A stretch of DNA of 64,000 nt from Candidatus Aminicenantota bacterium (GCA_011773465.1 WVXO01000007.1:1-64000); one strand, 5' to 3'; positions 1 to 8,355 are shown, counted from the stretch's first letter. Numbers and translations: made by a program. Notes: generated from the letters alone by a model not told the origin.

Positions 1-1
1 C

Positions 2-73
2 ATAGGTAAACTCAGGGATGAGCTGCTCAATGGGGAGATCTTTGACACATTATTGGAGGCGCTGGCGGGATAG
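2..73 (+). mobile_element. Remnant of IS3-family transposase (OrfB, C-terminal region)
   Basis: Reading from base 2 gives an open frame to the TAG at 71-73. It translates as (I)GKLRDELLNGEIFDTLLEA followed by LAG-stop. The segment LRDELLNGEIF-TL-EA is a well-known stretch of IS3-group OrfB transposases, just before the 'WR..YN..RPH' C-terminal segment, which is missing here. The match ends near base 60, so the transposase is cut off and only a scar remains. It abuts the truncated creatininase that follows, in another frame. The left part lies outside the window. The family call rests on motif memory; the element subgroup cannot be named. Confidence 0.6.
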
Positions 74-102
74 CCCGGCAATTCGATCATATTGGTGACT
101 TT

Positions 103-789
103 ATGGTCAGATTTGAAACTTTACGAAATCTAGCAATCGATCTCGGAGTGACTATAGCGCGCAAAGGATTCAAGAATATATTCATCATTCATTCTCATGG
201 AGGTCCCTTGCATAATGTCGCTTTTAATGATGCGGCTGCTTTCGTCAGCGAGACATACAACACAAGGATGATACACATAACCGGTCTAGTCTTCGGCGAA
301 GGTTTTTACACCGAGGAGGTAATAAAGAAGTACCTAGGAGAGGATTGGTTGGAAAGATATGGGATGGCAGGCCACGCTTGTGCAGCGGAAACTTCTGCGA
401 ATCTCTACCTATGTGGCAACCTGGTCAAACCAGTATACAAGGACTTACCGCCTTTTGTAACAAAGGATTTCGGTGAGTTTCTTCGAGCATACGAAAGAGC
501 CGACTGGCAAGGCTATTGGAATGCGCCCGCACAAGCATCAAAAGAAATGGGAAAAGAGTTAGTGAATGAATTTGTAGAGCGAAGTTTTCGAATCGCGGAA
601 AAAGCTCTTGCAGGGGAAGATCTATCAACACTACCTGTGTATCCTACCAATTTGCCTTCGATGCCTGAAGCGATCGACTTGATAAAAAAAGAACAGGAAA
701 TCTATGAGAACCAAAAAGCCCAAATTGAAAAATGGCTGAAAAAAAGGGAAGACATTAATACTCCTTCAAAACATCAAGATTTTAACTAA
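103..789 (+). pseudogene. Creatininase-family protein, N-terminally truncated
   Basis: The 228-residue product contains the creatininase-family core: a segment like 'SFETLRN...DI...GFKNIFIINGHGG' appears as FETLRNLAIDLGVTIARKGF...FIIHSHGG at residues 4-34. It is followed by the NVAFNDAAAF helix and a GMAGHACAAETS metal/substrate region near residues 87-98. Family members are about 250 residues with HGG near residue 115-120; here HGG is near residue 32. The first 80-90 residues, which carry the metal-binding E/H/D residues, are therefore absent. The frame stays open upstream only to a stop at 43-45, where the sequence becomes IS3 transposase. I infer a gene beheaded by an insertion; a shortened product could still be made from the ATG at 103. 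Confidence 0.6.
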
Positions 790-821
790 AATAGAAAGAA
801 ATAATCAGTGGGAAGGGCAAC

Positions 822-1369
822 ATGAAAAAACTTATCATTATTCTATCCATGGCTCTGATTTTATGCTTTATGGTCGGCTGCCAGGACAAAGAAGCGATGG
901 CAGAGCTTGAAGAATTCAAAGCCCAGGCAGCAGTTGAGGAAGCGAATAAGGCTTTTGCTACACGGTACAATGAAGCATGGGAAAGTGGCGATTTAGAAGC
1001 AATAAAGGAAATCTTTTTCCTGACTTTGTATGGCATGCATCGGACGGAGGCGATTATTCCTCAGAAGAAATAATAGAGATTAATAGAAAGGCTATTGAGC
1101 AGCATAAGACAGCATTTCCTGATATGACTTTTATTAACGAAGATGTAATCGTAAAAGGAGACAAGGTAATAACGAGGTATGCCCTCAGGGGTACTCATAC
1201 AGGGGACGTTGAAGGAATCCCTGCTACAGGCAATAAGATTGAATTTAGTGGCATTGAAATAATACGAATTGAAAATCGAAAAATTGCTGAAAGTTGGGAA
1301 GAAAATAACCTTTTAAGGTTTTATCAGCAACTCGGCATGGAGCTTAAGCCGAAGGAGGGGGAGAAATAG
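822..1369 (+). pseudogene. SnoaL-like lipoprotein broken by a frameshift
   Basis: Two overlapping frames form one protein. The first (from ATG 822) has a lipoprotein signal ending in the lipobox MVGC, then an NTF2-like start (NKAFATRYNEAWESGDLEAIKEIF). The second frame continues with PDFVWHASDGGDYSSEEI...AFPDMTF...GDKVITRYALRGTHTGDVEGIPATG...IEFSGIEIIRIENRKIAESW, a classic SnoaL/ester-cyclase pattern. The switch falls at the T5 run at 1014-1018; one extra T would give EIFFPDFVWHA and restore a protein of about 182 residues. This is either a true frameshift mutation or a homopolymer sequencing error. The predicted product is an outer-leaflet lipoprotein with an NTF2 fold; its substrate is unknown. 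Confidence 0.65.
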
Positions 1370-1772
1370 ATAATCACCCTCTGAGCAGAACTTGATTTGA
1401 CACCTGCTGCCAATTCAAGTGTTGGTCAATCCAACTTTTCAATCCATTTTTACCCGCACAGCAATATCTATCTTGATGGACAAATCGGGCAAGCACAGAA
1501 CCAAAAGAGAAGACAGGCAACTTTTTAAATCGGGGCATCTTTAGACCTCTATATAGACACTAAATGAACTCTCTCCATTATGCTAAAAATATTTTGTATC
1601 ATAAAACTGACTATCTTCTATAGGCTTCATTGTGTTGTATATTAGATATGGGCATCAAACTAAAATATAAGAGCCTCTATCTATCTTTATCAACTGGCAG
1701 AATACTATTGACAGGATTTCTCAAGAGTGTTATGTGTTTGCTATTTGCAAATAAACTAACAAGGAGGTTAAG
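1370..1772. other. Intergenic region with a promoter near its right end
   Basis: No convincing coding sequence is seen on either strand. The stretch is AT-rich. Only the right end carries recognisable signals: a sigma70-like promoter (1709-1736) and the AAGGAGGT ribosome binding site at 1761-1768 of the NHL lipoprotein gene. Confidence 0.5.
1709..1736 (+). promoter_or_regulatory. Putative sigma70-type promoter for the NHL lipoprotein
   Basis: TTGACA at 1709-1714 and TATGTG at 1731-1736 are separated by 16 bases, about 35 bases before a strong AAGGAGGT Shine-Dalgarno site. The -35 box is perfect and the -10 box is moderate. Confidence 0.45.
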
Positions 1773-2996
1773 ATGAAAAAAGTGATATATTTAAGCATTT
1801 TCTTTGCTCTGTTGCTGGTTTTTAATACGGCGTGTAAAGGGCCAACAGGACCAGCAGGGTCTCAAGGGGACCAAGGGAATCCAGCGAATCCGAGTGCTGT
1901 GGTTCTGTCAACACCGCGGTTCAACAGTACCACAGCATCAGCGGAAATTGTATGGACAATCAATGTGGATGGTAACTTCTCTGAATACAGGTTATATCGT
2001 TCAGACACTCCAGGAGTGACAGAGAGTTCCACATTGGTCACAACCGTTACCAACAGGTATTCCTCTTTTTACGTGGATGTGTTTGGCTCAAAGCCCACGA
2101 ATTATTTCTACTATAAGGTTTATGCCTACAACATTCCAGGAGCATCTACTCCGAGCAATGAGGTAATTCTTACAGGGCTGTATATTTTCAAACTTTCATT
2201 CGGAAGTTCCGGGACTGGAGATGGAGAGTTAGACTATCCCACAGATGTTGCTGTAGATGATAGTGGAAATATTTATGTTGCTGATGGTTTTAACTACCGA
2301 ATACAAAAATTTGATTCTGATGGAAATTACCTAGATCAGTGGGGTTCCTTAGGTACTGGAGACGGCCAATTTGATCGCCCCAGTTCTATTGAATATGCAC
2401 CTGATGGATATCTTTATGTAGGGGACTTCGGGAATAACAGGATACAGATATTTGATACTGATGGAAATTATATTGACAAATTTTCCACCACGGGTAGTCC
2501 AGGGGACAGTTTTATTGCTGAGAACGGAGATATCTATGTACCTGACCGAACCAACCATGTGGTAAGATGGTTTGATTACACATTTGCCCCAGTGCTTACA
2601 TGGGGTATCCTTGGTTCTGGAAATGGTCAGTTCAATGGACCAATTGACATTGGGGCAAGCCTAGACGGCGGAAGATTGTATGTTCTCGATAGCGGCAACG
2701 GTCGTGTTCAGGCATTCACAAATAATGGTGTATACCTAAGCCAGTTTAGTGGTCCTGGAACAGCCCCAGGCCAATGTGATAATTGTGGGGGACTTGCTGT
2801 GGACAACTACGGGCTTGTGTATGTAACAGACTGGTTTGAAGGGATGATTCAGATATACGATGAGTACGGAGGATTCATTGAGGAGTTTGTTGTTCCTGGG
2901 ATTAGCCCTGGAATCTGGGGAGTTTGTTTTGATATAGATAATAATCTATATGTTGTGGATTCATGGAATAATGTGGTCCATGTCTTTGGACCATAG
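1773..2996 (+). CDS. Lipoprotein with collagen-like stub, Fn3-like domain and NHL repeats
   Basis: The 407-residue product has a lipoprotein signal peptide with lipobox NTAC (Cys21). A short run of Gly-X-Y triplets follows (GPTGPAGSQGDQGNP, residues 23-37). Residues about 40-135 look like a fibronectin type III sandwich. Residues about 140-407 carry five to six NHL blades (DYPTDVAVDDSGNIYVADGFNYRIQKFD; FDRPSSIEYAPDGYLYVGDFGNNRIQIFD; and so on), predicting a beta-propeller. The ATG follows a strong AAGGAGGT. The likely role is surface-anchored binding or adhesion; no catalytic residues are evident. It is monocistronic. The NHL assignment is firm and the function is not. Confidence 0.85.
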   Translation: MKKVIYLSIFFALLLVFNTACKGPTGPAGSQGDQGNPANPSAVVLSTPRFNSTTASAEIVWTINVDGNFSEYRLYRSDTPGVTESSTLVTTVTNRYSSFYVDVFGSKPTNYFYYKVYAYNIPGASTPSNEVILTGLYIFKLSFGSSGTGDGELDYPTDVAVDDSGNIYVADGFNYRIQKFDSDGNYLDQWGSLGTGDGQFDRPSSIEYAPDGYLYVGDFGNNRIQIFDTDGNYIDKFSTTGSPGDSFIAENGDIYVPDRTNHVVRWFDYTFAPVLTWGILGSGNGQFNGPIDIGASLDGGRLYVLDSGNGRVQAFTNNGVYLSQFSGPGTAPGQCDNCGGLAVDNYGLVYVTDWFEGMIQIYDEYGGFIEEFVVPGISPGIWGVCFDIDNNLYVVDSWNNVVHVFGP

Positions 2997-3826
2997 GAAT
3001 TAAAATAAGGAGCATATCAGGCTGAAATACAGTACTTCTTAATCCTGCCAATGTTTTAAAAATTTTTTATATTATTACGCAGTTTTCTAGGAACTTTTCA
3101 ATCCATTCTTACTTACATAGATACAAGCAATCACTCAATCCTCTTATCTCAATCAAGAGTTTCGGGGCAAAGACTATAACAAACCCACTTTTATCATCTT
3201 AAGTAGTATATATACTCCTTAAGACAGACTCCCCATATGCTAAAAAATATCCCATATTTTATAGCCCTGATTCCATATCAATAATCTCCTACCAGACCGC
3301 AAATGCTTTGAAACTATCTCTGTGTTCAAGCCGTGATTATCATTAAAGAATTAATACCATGGGGGGTAACGGGTGGTCATTTGGGCTTTCCCTTGATACT
3401 GGGCATCCTGGCATGATAGCACAGAGAAGCCATAGCCTTATACTCAGCTATAGGCAGAGGATAGAGGGAGGGGTCTAAATCTTACTTGGTATTTATAGGC
3501 ATGGTGAGGGCTTGGGACTTGGGGGAATCAGATATTTAGACGGAGACAATGAGGATTATCATGGTTTCTAATATCCCATTTTGTAATTTAAATACCCCAT
3601 TATTGACTTTTGCTATTCCAAATTAAGGTAAATTCTAAGGGCTTTATCCCGCAAGTTAAGAAATAATACGGGAAAGACTCAAAAAGGGACTTCTCTTGGG
3701 GTAGTTAGTTGACATAATCGATAAACTGCGACGCAGATCGCCCTGTCGTTTTTGGGAGTATTGACTTGAGCGGCGAAGGTCACGCTAGCACGGGATAAAG
3801 TGTTTAAGTGTGGATGATTGATGTTT
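2997..3826. other. 830-base gene-free stretch
   Basis: No ORF with protein-like composition is seen on either strand. The sequence is AT-rich with short G-rich runs (for example around 3360-3375 and 3500-3530). It lies between the NHL lipoprotein and the end of the minus-strand HNH/HEPN pair. It may be decayed accessory DNA; nothing specific could be recognised. Confidence 0.4.
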
Positions 3827-4378
3827 CTACTCAGTTATGAATCCTTTGCTGACTCCGTCCTTGACTACTTTTTCAAGCTCCTGAATGTAGCTCTCGCATA
3901 AAGTCAGGACATCCTGATCTCCAGTCCAGTCACGAAATTTGTATTTGACTTCTACCTTTGCTGGAACATCATGCTTCTTTTGTTTTACTGGTCGGGGTGT
4001 AGGTTTCTTCGGTGAGCCTCGTGCAATCACCTTTCCGCTCTTGTCTCTTACTTCGTCCTCCAATGAACCAGAAAAACCTATAACTTCATGGACTTCTACA
4101 TGATAATGTGCTTGAGGTTTGACTGGGTCTATGTGAATGTTGTTGTCTCGCTTGTCTTTTAAAAATCCTGTTATCTCACTTCCTGACACAGAATTCTCGT
4201 ACCACCTCATCTCTCTTGTCCTCGCCCTCTTCACTTCCTCGTATGCGTACTGGAGTACTGAACGCGCGGCTGAAAGGAAGGCACTAAGGTTAAACTCAAA
4301 ATTCTCTCTATTGTCCTGCTCCTCTTTCATCCGGGCTAGGAAGTATTCCGCTTCTTTGATTTTGGCTTTTTTTCTCAT
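3827..4378 (-). CDS. HEPN-like protein, second gene of HNH pair
   Basis: This 183-residue protein belongs to no family I can name with certainty. The N-terminal half is helical (EAEYFLARMKEEQ...FEFNLSAFLSAARSVLQYAYEE). It is followed by W59-Y60 and then FLKDKRDNNIH, giving an R77-x4-H82 motif. That layout resembles HEPN domains, whose Rx4-6H motif is the RNase or nucleotide-transfer site in many toxins and defence proteins. The C-terminal half (about 85-183) is a basic, proline-rich linker (SPKKPTPRPVKQKKH) followed by KVEVKYKFRDW and a helix. It lies 14 bases downstream of the HNH gene on the same strand, so the two are probably co-transcribed. The HEPN reading is inference from motif and helix pattern. 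Confidence 0.6.
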   Translation of the reverse strand: MRKKAKIKEAEYFLARMKEEQDNRENFEFNLSAFLSAARSVLQYAYEEVKRARTREMRWYENSVSGSEITGFLKDKRDNNIHIDPVKPQAHYHVEVHEVIGFSGSLEDEVRDKSGKVIARGSPKKPTPRPVKQKKHDVPAKVEVKYKFRDWTGDQDVLTLCESYIQELEKVVKDGVSKGFITE

Positions 4379-4392
4379 TCTTTGACCTCCCT

Positions 4393-4692
4393 TTATCTGA
4401 CACGAACATTATCTCCACCAGATGAAGTGACCACACAGTCGAAACTGCCGGGTTGTCTGGCGGCGTTATTCTGCCATTGGAGAGGACGGAGATTTCTAAG
4501 ATCATCTGTACCACCTTCTGATTCTAATTTTATGTGGTCAATCTCCCACCCGTACTGAGAGTCTCTATTTCCATAATGGTCTCGGCGAATCCAAGCCTTA
4601 CAGACATCCCATCGGAACAGATTTGGGTCATTGTTTGATACAACCGTACCTTTTTCCCATACTTGCTGAATAGTCTCATCAGTAAAAGGCAT
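4393..4692 (-). CDS. Small HNH endonuclease domain protein
   Basis: The 99-residue protein is essentially one HNH domain. YGWEIDHI (W49, E50, D52, H53) supplies the first His. SEGGTDDLRNLRPLQWQNNAARQ supplies N67 and the terminal N75/N76 metal and structural positions. It matches the short stand-alone HNH family that starts 'FTxETIQxVWEKG' and ends in 'LRPLQWxNN'. No flanking CxxC zinc knuckles are present. A good Shine-Dalgarno (AAGGAGGT on the minus strand) precedes the ATG. It is the first gene of a two-gene unit with the HEPN-like protein. A nuclease role is expected from the family; the biological target is unknown. Confidence 0.8.
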   Translation of the reverse strand: MPFTDETIQQVWEKGTVVSNNDPNLFRWDVCKAWIRRDHYGNRDSQYGWEIDHIKLESEGGTDDLRNLRPLQWQNNAARQPGSFDCVVTSSGGDNVRVR

Positions 4693-4855
4693 ACCAACCT
4701 CCTTAATTAAAATTTTGATGCTGACAAATTCTAAGTGATTTTACTCTCAGGCTCTCGTAAAGTCAAATGAGAAGGGAGAGACCTCTCTCCGCATGATAGA
4801 CTGATGGCGGAGTATAAGAATTTGGCATGAATTTTGCAACGATTCGCAACCATCC

Positions 4856-4884
4856 TTGACAATAACTCGATAAAGAAGTACTTT
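4856..4884 (+). promoter_or_regulatory. Putative promoter of a non-coding transcript
   Basis: TTGACA (4856-4861) and TACTTT (4879-4884) are separated by exactly 17 bases. No ORF follows within 600 bases, but an intrinsic terminator lies at 5106-5132. A transcript of about 240 nt would therefore be delimited, carrying the tRNA-Ala-like fold. Confidence 0.45.
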
Positions 4885-4927
4885 AATAATTGTAAAGAAG
4901 CTCACGCTGCAGCTGAGTAGAGTTCGT

Positions 4928-4998
4928 GGGGCCGGTTATTAGAAACAGCTCATGATTTGCACTTGAGTATGCCGGTGCGATGCCGGTCGGCTCCACAA
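4928..4998 (+). ncRNA. tRNA-Ala-like (UGC) structure, degenerate
   Basis: GGGGCCG (4928-4934) pairs with CGGCTCC (4988-4994) as a 7-bp acceptor-like stem, extended by two more pairs (4926-4927 with 4995-4996). The third pair is G-U, the classical alanine identity element G3:U70. Before the 3' strand lies a T-arm-like hairpin, GCCGG-TGCGATG-CCGGT (4971-4987). The middle contains TTTGCAC, which reads as an anticodon loop with UGC. There is no proper D-arm, the anticodon stem is poor, and the 3' end reads A-CAA rather than CCA. I infer a decayed or highly divergent tRNA-Ala, or a tRNA-like RNA domain. Confidence 0.35.
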
Positions 4999-5083
4999 AA
5001 CATCACCCCCTACGATTAAAAAATCACCCTTGACATTTTTCTCAAAGTATGACAACAATAATTTGCTCAAGTGCAAATCATGA
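4950..5083. repeat. 18-nt perfect inverted repeat
   Basis: TCATGATTTGCACTTGAG at 4950-4967 recurs as its exact reverse complement at 5066-5083. The left arm is the anticodon-arm region of the tRNA-like element. A transcript could therefore form either the cloverleaf or a long-range 18-bp helix. Confidence 0.8.
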
Positions 5084-5105
5084 TGTGTTTCTTGCACATC
5101 GGCGC

Positions 5106-5132
5106 GGCCAGGCTTTCGGGCTTGGCCTTTTT
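5106..5132 (+). terminator. Rho-independent terminator
   Basis: GGCCAGGC (5106-5113) pairs with GCTTGGCC (5120-5127) around a TTTCGG loop, with one G-U pair, followed by five T residues. It would end the transcript starting near 4890. Confidence 0.65.
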
Positions 5133-5241
5133 ATTATAGACCCCTCCGCGCGTCACATCTCACGTCACAGATTTTGCCTAAACTTGCCTAACTATGAGTA
5201 CGGTTGACCACGCCAAAATGAGGACTTAACAGAGGAAAGGC

Positions 5242-5317
5242 TGGTACGCCCGGCAGGATTCGAACCTACGACCTTCTGATTCGTAGTCAGACGCTCTATA
5301 TATATAGACTATCCCCA
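5242..5317 (-). pseudogene. Degenerate tRNA-Arg(ACG), intact 3' part only
   Basis: On the minus strand the 3' two thirds are excellent: D-stem 3' strand GAGC, anticodon arm TCTGA-CTACGAA-TCAGA (anticodon ACG, complementary to 5282-5284), T-arm GTAGG-TTCGAAT-CCTGC, acceptor 3' strand CGGGCGT, A73 and encoded CCA (complement of 5242-5244). The 5' side fails. No ACGCCCG/GCGCCCG strand exists to pair with the 3' acceptor, the D-loop is a run of TA repeats, and the D-stem 5' strand (GTCT) mispairs. This is either a tRNA decayed at its 5' end or the 3' tRNA fragment left at an attachment site by an integrated element. Confidence 0.6.
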
Positions 5318-5340
5318 CGTCACACACGCGTAACAAAAAG

Positions 5341-5370
5341 TGCTTAATAATGCTTAATGGTGCTTAAACC
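5341..5370 (+). repeat. Three tandem 10-bp TGCTTAA repeats
   Basis: TGCTTAATAA, TGCTTAATGG and TGCTTAAACC follow each other without gap; a further TGCTTA lies near 5389. They sit on the truncated side of the tRNA-Arg fragment, where arm-type integrase sites would be expected in an att site. Confidence 0.6.
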
Positions 5371-5417
5371 TATCCCACAAGAATCTAATGCTTATTGGGT
5401 CTTTTTACTCATAAACC

Positions 5418-5446
5418 TTGCTTTTTAAGGGGAAAATCTCTATAGT
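5418..5446 (+). promoter_or_regulatory. Putative promoter of the pyr operon
   Basis: TTGCTT (5418-5423), a 17-base spacer and TATAGT (5441-5446) precede pyrR by about 90 bases. Just after it, AAAAAACTA/TAGTTTTTT (5450-5469) forms a small hairpin near the expected transcript start. No clear PyrR-binding attenuator could be recognised. Confidence 0.4.
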
Positions 5447-5533
5447 ATAAAAAAACTAGATAGTTTTTTAGGGAAAGAATGAATTTTTTTTCAAAAAAGG
5501 AACAAAGTTTCCCCCCAATTCAGGAGTCATTTT

Positions 5534-6088
5534 ATGTTAGAAAAAATTAAAGCCAGGATAATGGATTCCCGTAAGATAAAAAGAGCCATCCAACGAATGA
5601 CCACTGAAATCATTGAACGCAACCGCAACCTGAAGAATTTGGTTATCGTCGGGATAAGGACAAGAGGCATTTATCTGGGAAAGAGAATATCGAAATTAAT
5701 CAAGGAGCTAGAAAAGAGGGATATTCCAGTAGGGGTTTTGGACATAACGCTCTATCGAGATGATTTCTCTGAATCAGAAGCTCAGCATATGGTTAAGAAG
5801 ACAGATATAAATTTTTCTGTAGCTAAAAAAGATGTCCTTCTTGTGGATGACGTTCTCTTTACTGGAAGAACAATCCGGGCTGCCATGGACAGCTTGATCG
5901 ACTTGGGGCGGCCCAAGACAATTCAGCTTCTTGTCCTCATCGACCGCGGTCATCGTGAGCTGCCTATCAGAGCTGATTACGTAGGGAAATTTCTTCCGAC
6001 CTCAAAGCGAGAGGTTGTCCAAGTCCAGCTCAAAGAAATCGACAAAATCGATGAGGTCCTTATCACAGAGCCTCCTGGAGTGAAATAG
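5534..6088 (+). CDS. pyrR: PyrR bifunctional pyrimidine regulator / uracil phosphoribosyltransferase
   Basis: This 184-residue phosphoribosyltransferase-fold protein has the PRPP-binding motif [19 protein letters not shown] near residues 101-119. It also shows the family-typical [17 protein letters not shown] (residues 37-53), [10 protein letters not shown] (69-78) and the C-terminal [18 protein letters not shown]. In other bacteria PyrR binds pyr mRNA in response to UMP/UTP and also makes UMP from uracil and PRPP. It is the first gene of a tight pyrR-pyrB-pyrC operon, a classic arrangement. The ATG follows AGGAG at 5522. I did not find a canonical PyrR-binding loop in the short leader. Confidence 0.95.
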   Translation: MLEKIKARIMDSRKIKRAIQRMTTEIIERNRNLKNLVIVGIRTRGIYLGKRISKLIKELEKRDIPVGVLDITLYRDDFSESEAQHMVKKTDINFSVAKKDVLLVDDVLFTGRTIRAAMDSLIDLGRPKTIQLLVLIDRGHRELPIRADYVGKFLPTSKREVVQVQLKEIDKIDEVLITEPPGVK

Positions 6089-6098
6089 GAAAAGGAAA

Positions 6099-7037
6099 TT
6101 GGACTTCAAACATAAACATCTTCTCGGTATCCAGGGCCTAACTCCTTCAGAAATTATTACCGTGCTGGATACAGCAGAATCCTTTTATGAAATTTCTACC
6201 CGAGAGGTAAAGAAAGTCCCAACTTTAAGAGGGAAAACCATAATCAACCTCTTCTTTGAACCCAGCACCCGGACTAGGAGTTCTTTCGAGCTGGCAGCAA
6301 AAAGATTGAGCGCAGATATTGTTAATTTTAATCAGGACGCAAGCAGCACAGTTAAGGGAGAAAGTTTGAAAGACACCATTTTAAACCTCGAAGCCATGAA
6401 TCCCGATGCTATAATAATCAGACATTCTTGCTCAGGAGTTCCCCACTTTGCCACTACCTTCTGTCAGTCCCACATCATAAACGCGGGCGATGGATCTCAC
6501 GAGCATCCCACCCAGGCACTTCTTGACGCCTTCACGATAAGACAGGAAAAAAAGAATTTTAAAGACCTGAAAGTTACAATTGTTGGAGACATCCTTCACA
6601 GTCGAGTCGCACGATCCAACATCTTTCTCCTCCGAAAACTTGGAGTAAGAGTCGTTCTTATTGGCCCCCCTCCTCTAGTTCCCCTGGAATTAAAGAAATT
6701 TGGAGTTGACATAGACTTCAACATCGATAGAGCTCTGGAAGGAGCAGATGTGATCATGATGCTCAGAATCCAGCTGGAAAGGCAGCAAAAAAACTACTTC
6801 CCATCTATTCGGGAATACAGAAATCTTTACAGTCTGACTGAAAAAAGATTCCGGCGCGCAAAAAAGAGCGCAATTATAATGCATCCTGGTCCTATAAATA
6901 GGGGTGTCGAAATCTCAGCAGATATGGCTGATTCGGCGAAATCCGTCATACTCAAGCAGGTAGAAAACGGGATTGCGGTCAGGATGGCGGTTCTCTACCT
7001 TTTGCTGGGAGGAAAAGATCGTGAAGCTTTTGATTAA
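6099..7037 (+). CDS. pyrB: Aspartate carbamoyltransferase catalytic subunit
   Basis: The 312-residue enzyme condenses carbamoyl phosphate and aspartate in de novo pyrimidine synthesis. It shows the carbamoyl-phosphate loop [10 protein letters not shown] (residues 53-62), [19 protein letters not shown] near residue 135 and [11 protein letters not shown] near the C terminus. The start is a TTG at 6099 after GGAAAAGGA, 10 bases beyond pyrR. It overlaps pyrC by 17 bases, indicating translational coupling. No pyrI regulatory subunit is seen nearby. Confidence 0.96.
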   Translation: MDFKHKHLLGIQGLTPSEIITVLDTAESFYEISTREVKKVPTLRGKTIINLFFEPSTRTRSSFELAAKRLSADIVNFNQDASSTVKGESLKDTILNLEAMNPDAIIIRHSCSGVPHFATTFCQSHIINAGDGSHEHPTQALLDAFTIRQEKKNFKDLKVTIVGDILHSRVARSNIFLLRKLGVRVVLIGPPPLVPLELKKFGVDIDFNIDRALEGADVIMMLRIQLERQQKNYFPSIREYRNLYSLTEKRFRRAKKSAIIMHPGPINRGVEISADMADSAKSVILKQVENGIAVRMAVLYLLLGGKDREAFD

Positions 7038-8304
7038 GAACGGAAGAGTCATTGATCCCTCTTCGGGAAAAGACGCTAAGTTAGATCTCTTAATAGAAAA
7101 GGGGAAAATTGCTGAGATAAAAGCAAAAATCGCGACTAAGGGAGCAAAAATCATCGATGCCTCAAGGTTAGTAGTCGCTCCAGGCTTTATAGACATGCAT
7201 GCCCATCTTCGAGAGCCAGGCCAGGAGGATAAAGAAACCATTGAGACCGGGGCTCTTGCTGCAGCCAAAGGAGGTTTCACTTCTGTCGCCTGCATGCCTA
7301 ACACTGATCCTATTAATGATAATCGTGGGTTGACAGAGTATATTCTCTCTGAGGCAAAGAAAAGAGCTGTTGTCAATATCTTTCCCATAGCATCCATAAC
7401 AAAAGGACAAAGAGGCGAAGAACTAACAGATATGGCTGACTTAGTGGATGCAGGAGCTGTTGCTTTTTCTGACGACGGTCAATCTGTAAAAGACAGTCAG
7501 CTCATGCGTCGTGCTCTGGAATATTCAAAACCTCTAAACACTCTTATCATTGAGCACTGCGAGGATAAGAACCTAAGCAGTGAAGGTGTAATGCACGAGG
7601 GTTATTATTCTTATCTCTTTGGTCTAGAAGGCATCCCAGCTTCATCTGAGGAGATAATAGTTGCTCGAGACACAATTCTTGCCCAAGAGGCTGAGGCAAA
7701 TATTCATATTGCACATTTGAGTACCAAAGGAGCTGTGGACATTGTCAGAAATGCAAAGAAAAAAAAGATAAAAGTCACAACAGAAGTTGCTCCCCATCAT
7801 CTTATTTTGACCGATTCCTATCTTGAAGGTTATGACACGAGCCTGAAAGTAAATCCTCCCCTTAGAAGCAAAGAAGATATCCAAGCTTTAATTCAAGCAG
7901 TTAAGGAAGGAATTGTGGATGTCTTTGCTACTGACCATGCTCCTCATACGCCGGATGAAAAGGACGTTGAATTTGATAAAGCCCCCTGTGGCATAAACGG
8001 TCTAGAAACAGCCGTTTCTCTACTTCTGGATAGGCTTGTGAGCAAAAATATCATTTCACTCAATAAATTCATTAAAATGATATCCACTACTCCCTCTCTA
8101 TTTCTTGGACTCGAAAACAAGGGGAAAATATGTGTGGGAGCCGACGCTGATTTGACCATCTTGGATCTTCACAAAGAAATTGTTGTTGATGTCAATACCT
8201 TTAAATCAAAAAGCAGGAATAATCCTTTTCAAGGCTGGAAATTGAAAGGAACTCCGGCAATGACAATCGTTGGAGGAAAAATCGTATATCCTTTCTCTTC
8301 TTAA
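7021..8304 (+). CDS. pyrC: Dihydroorotase, type I
   Basis: The enzyme cyclises carbamoyl aspartate to dihydroorotate. I place the start at GTG 7021, after GGAGG, giving about 427 residues, the usual length for this class; the frame is open further upstream but lies inside pyrB. Metal-site motifs are visible: [16 protein letters not shown] near residue 58, [29 protein letters not shown] and [13 protein letters not shown]-terminal strands of the amidohydrolase fold ([11 protein letters not shown]) are present. It is the third gene of the pyr operon. Confidence 0.95.
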   Translation: MKLLIKNGRVIDPSSGKDAKLDLLIEKGKIAEIKAKIATKGAKIIDASRLVVAPGFIDMHAHLREPGQEDKETIETGALAAAKGGFTSVACMPNTDPINDNRGLTEYILSEAKKRAVVNIFPIASITKGQRGEELTDMADLVDAGAVAFSDDGQSVKDSQLMRRALEYSKPLNTLIIEHCEDKNLSSEGVMHEGYYSYLFGLEGIPASSEEIIVARDTILAQEAEANIHIAHLSTKGAVDIVRNAKKKKIKVTTEVAPHHLILTDSYLEGYDTSLKVNPPLRSKEDIQALIQAVKEGIVDVFATDHAPHTPDEKDVEFDKAPCGINGLETAVSLLLDRLVSKNIISLNKFIKMISTTPSLFLGLENKGKICVGADADLTILDLHKEIVVDVNTFKSKSRNNPFQGWKLKGTPAMTIVGGKIVYPFSS

Positions 8305-8355
8305 AAAAGCTTATATAAGATAGGAATCGAACCAGGAGGAAAAATAAGTTTCTTC

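Noticed and set aside
4926-4998. tmRNA (ssrA) or permuted tmRNA
   Set aside because: The acceptor-like stem, G-U wobble and missing D-arm invite it, but only about 60 nt lie between the strands. There is no tag ORF, and the strand order is not the permuted one.
5447-5533. PyrR-binding attenuator in the pyr leader
   Set aside because: The leader is short, with only an A/T hairpin; the conserved PyrR-binding loop and a terminator/antiterminator pair could not be found.
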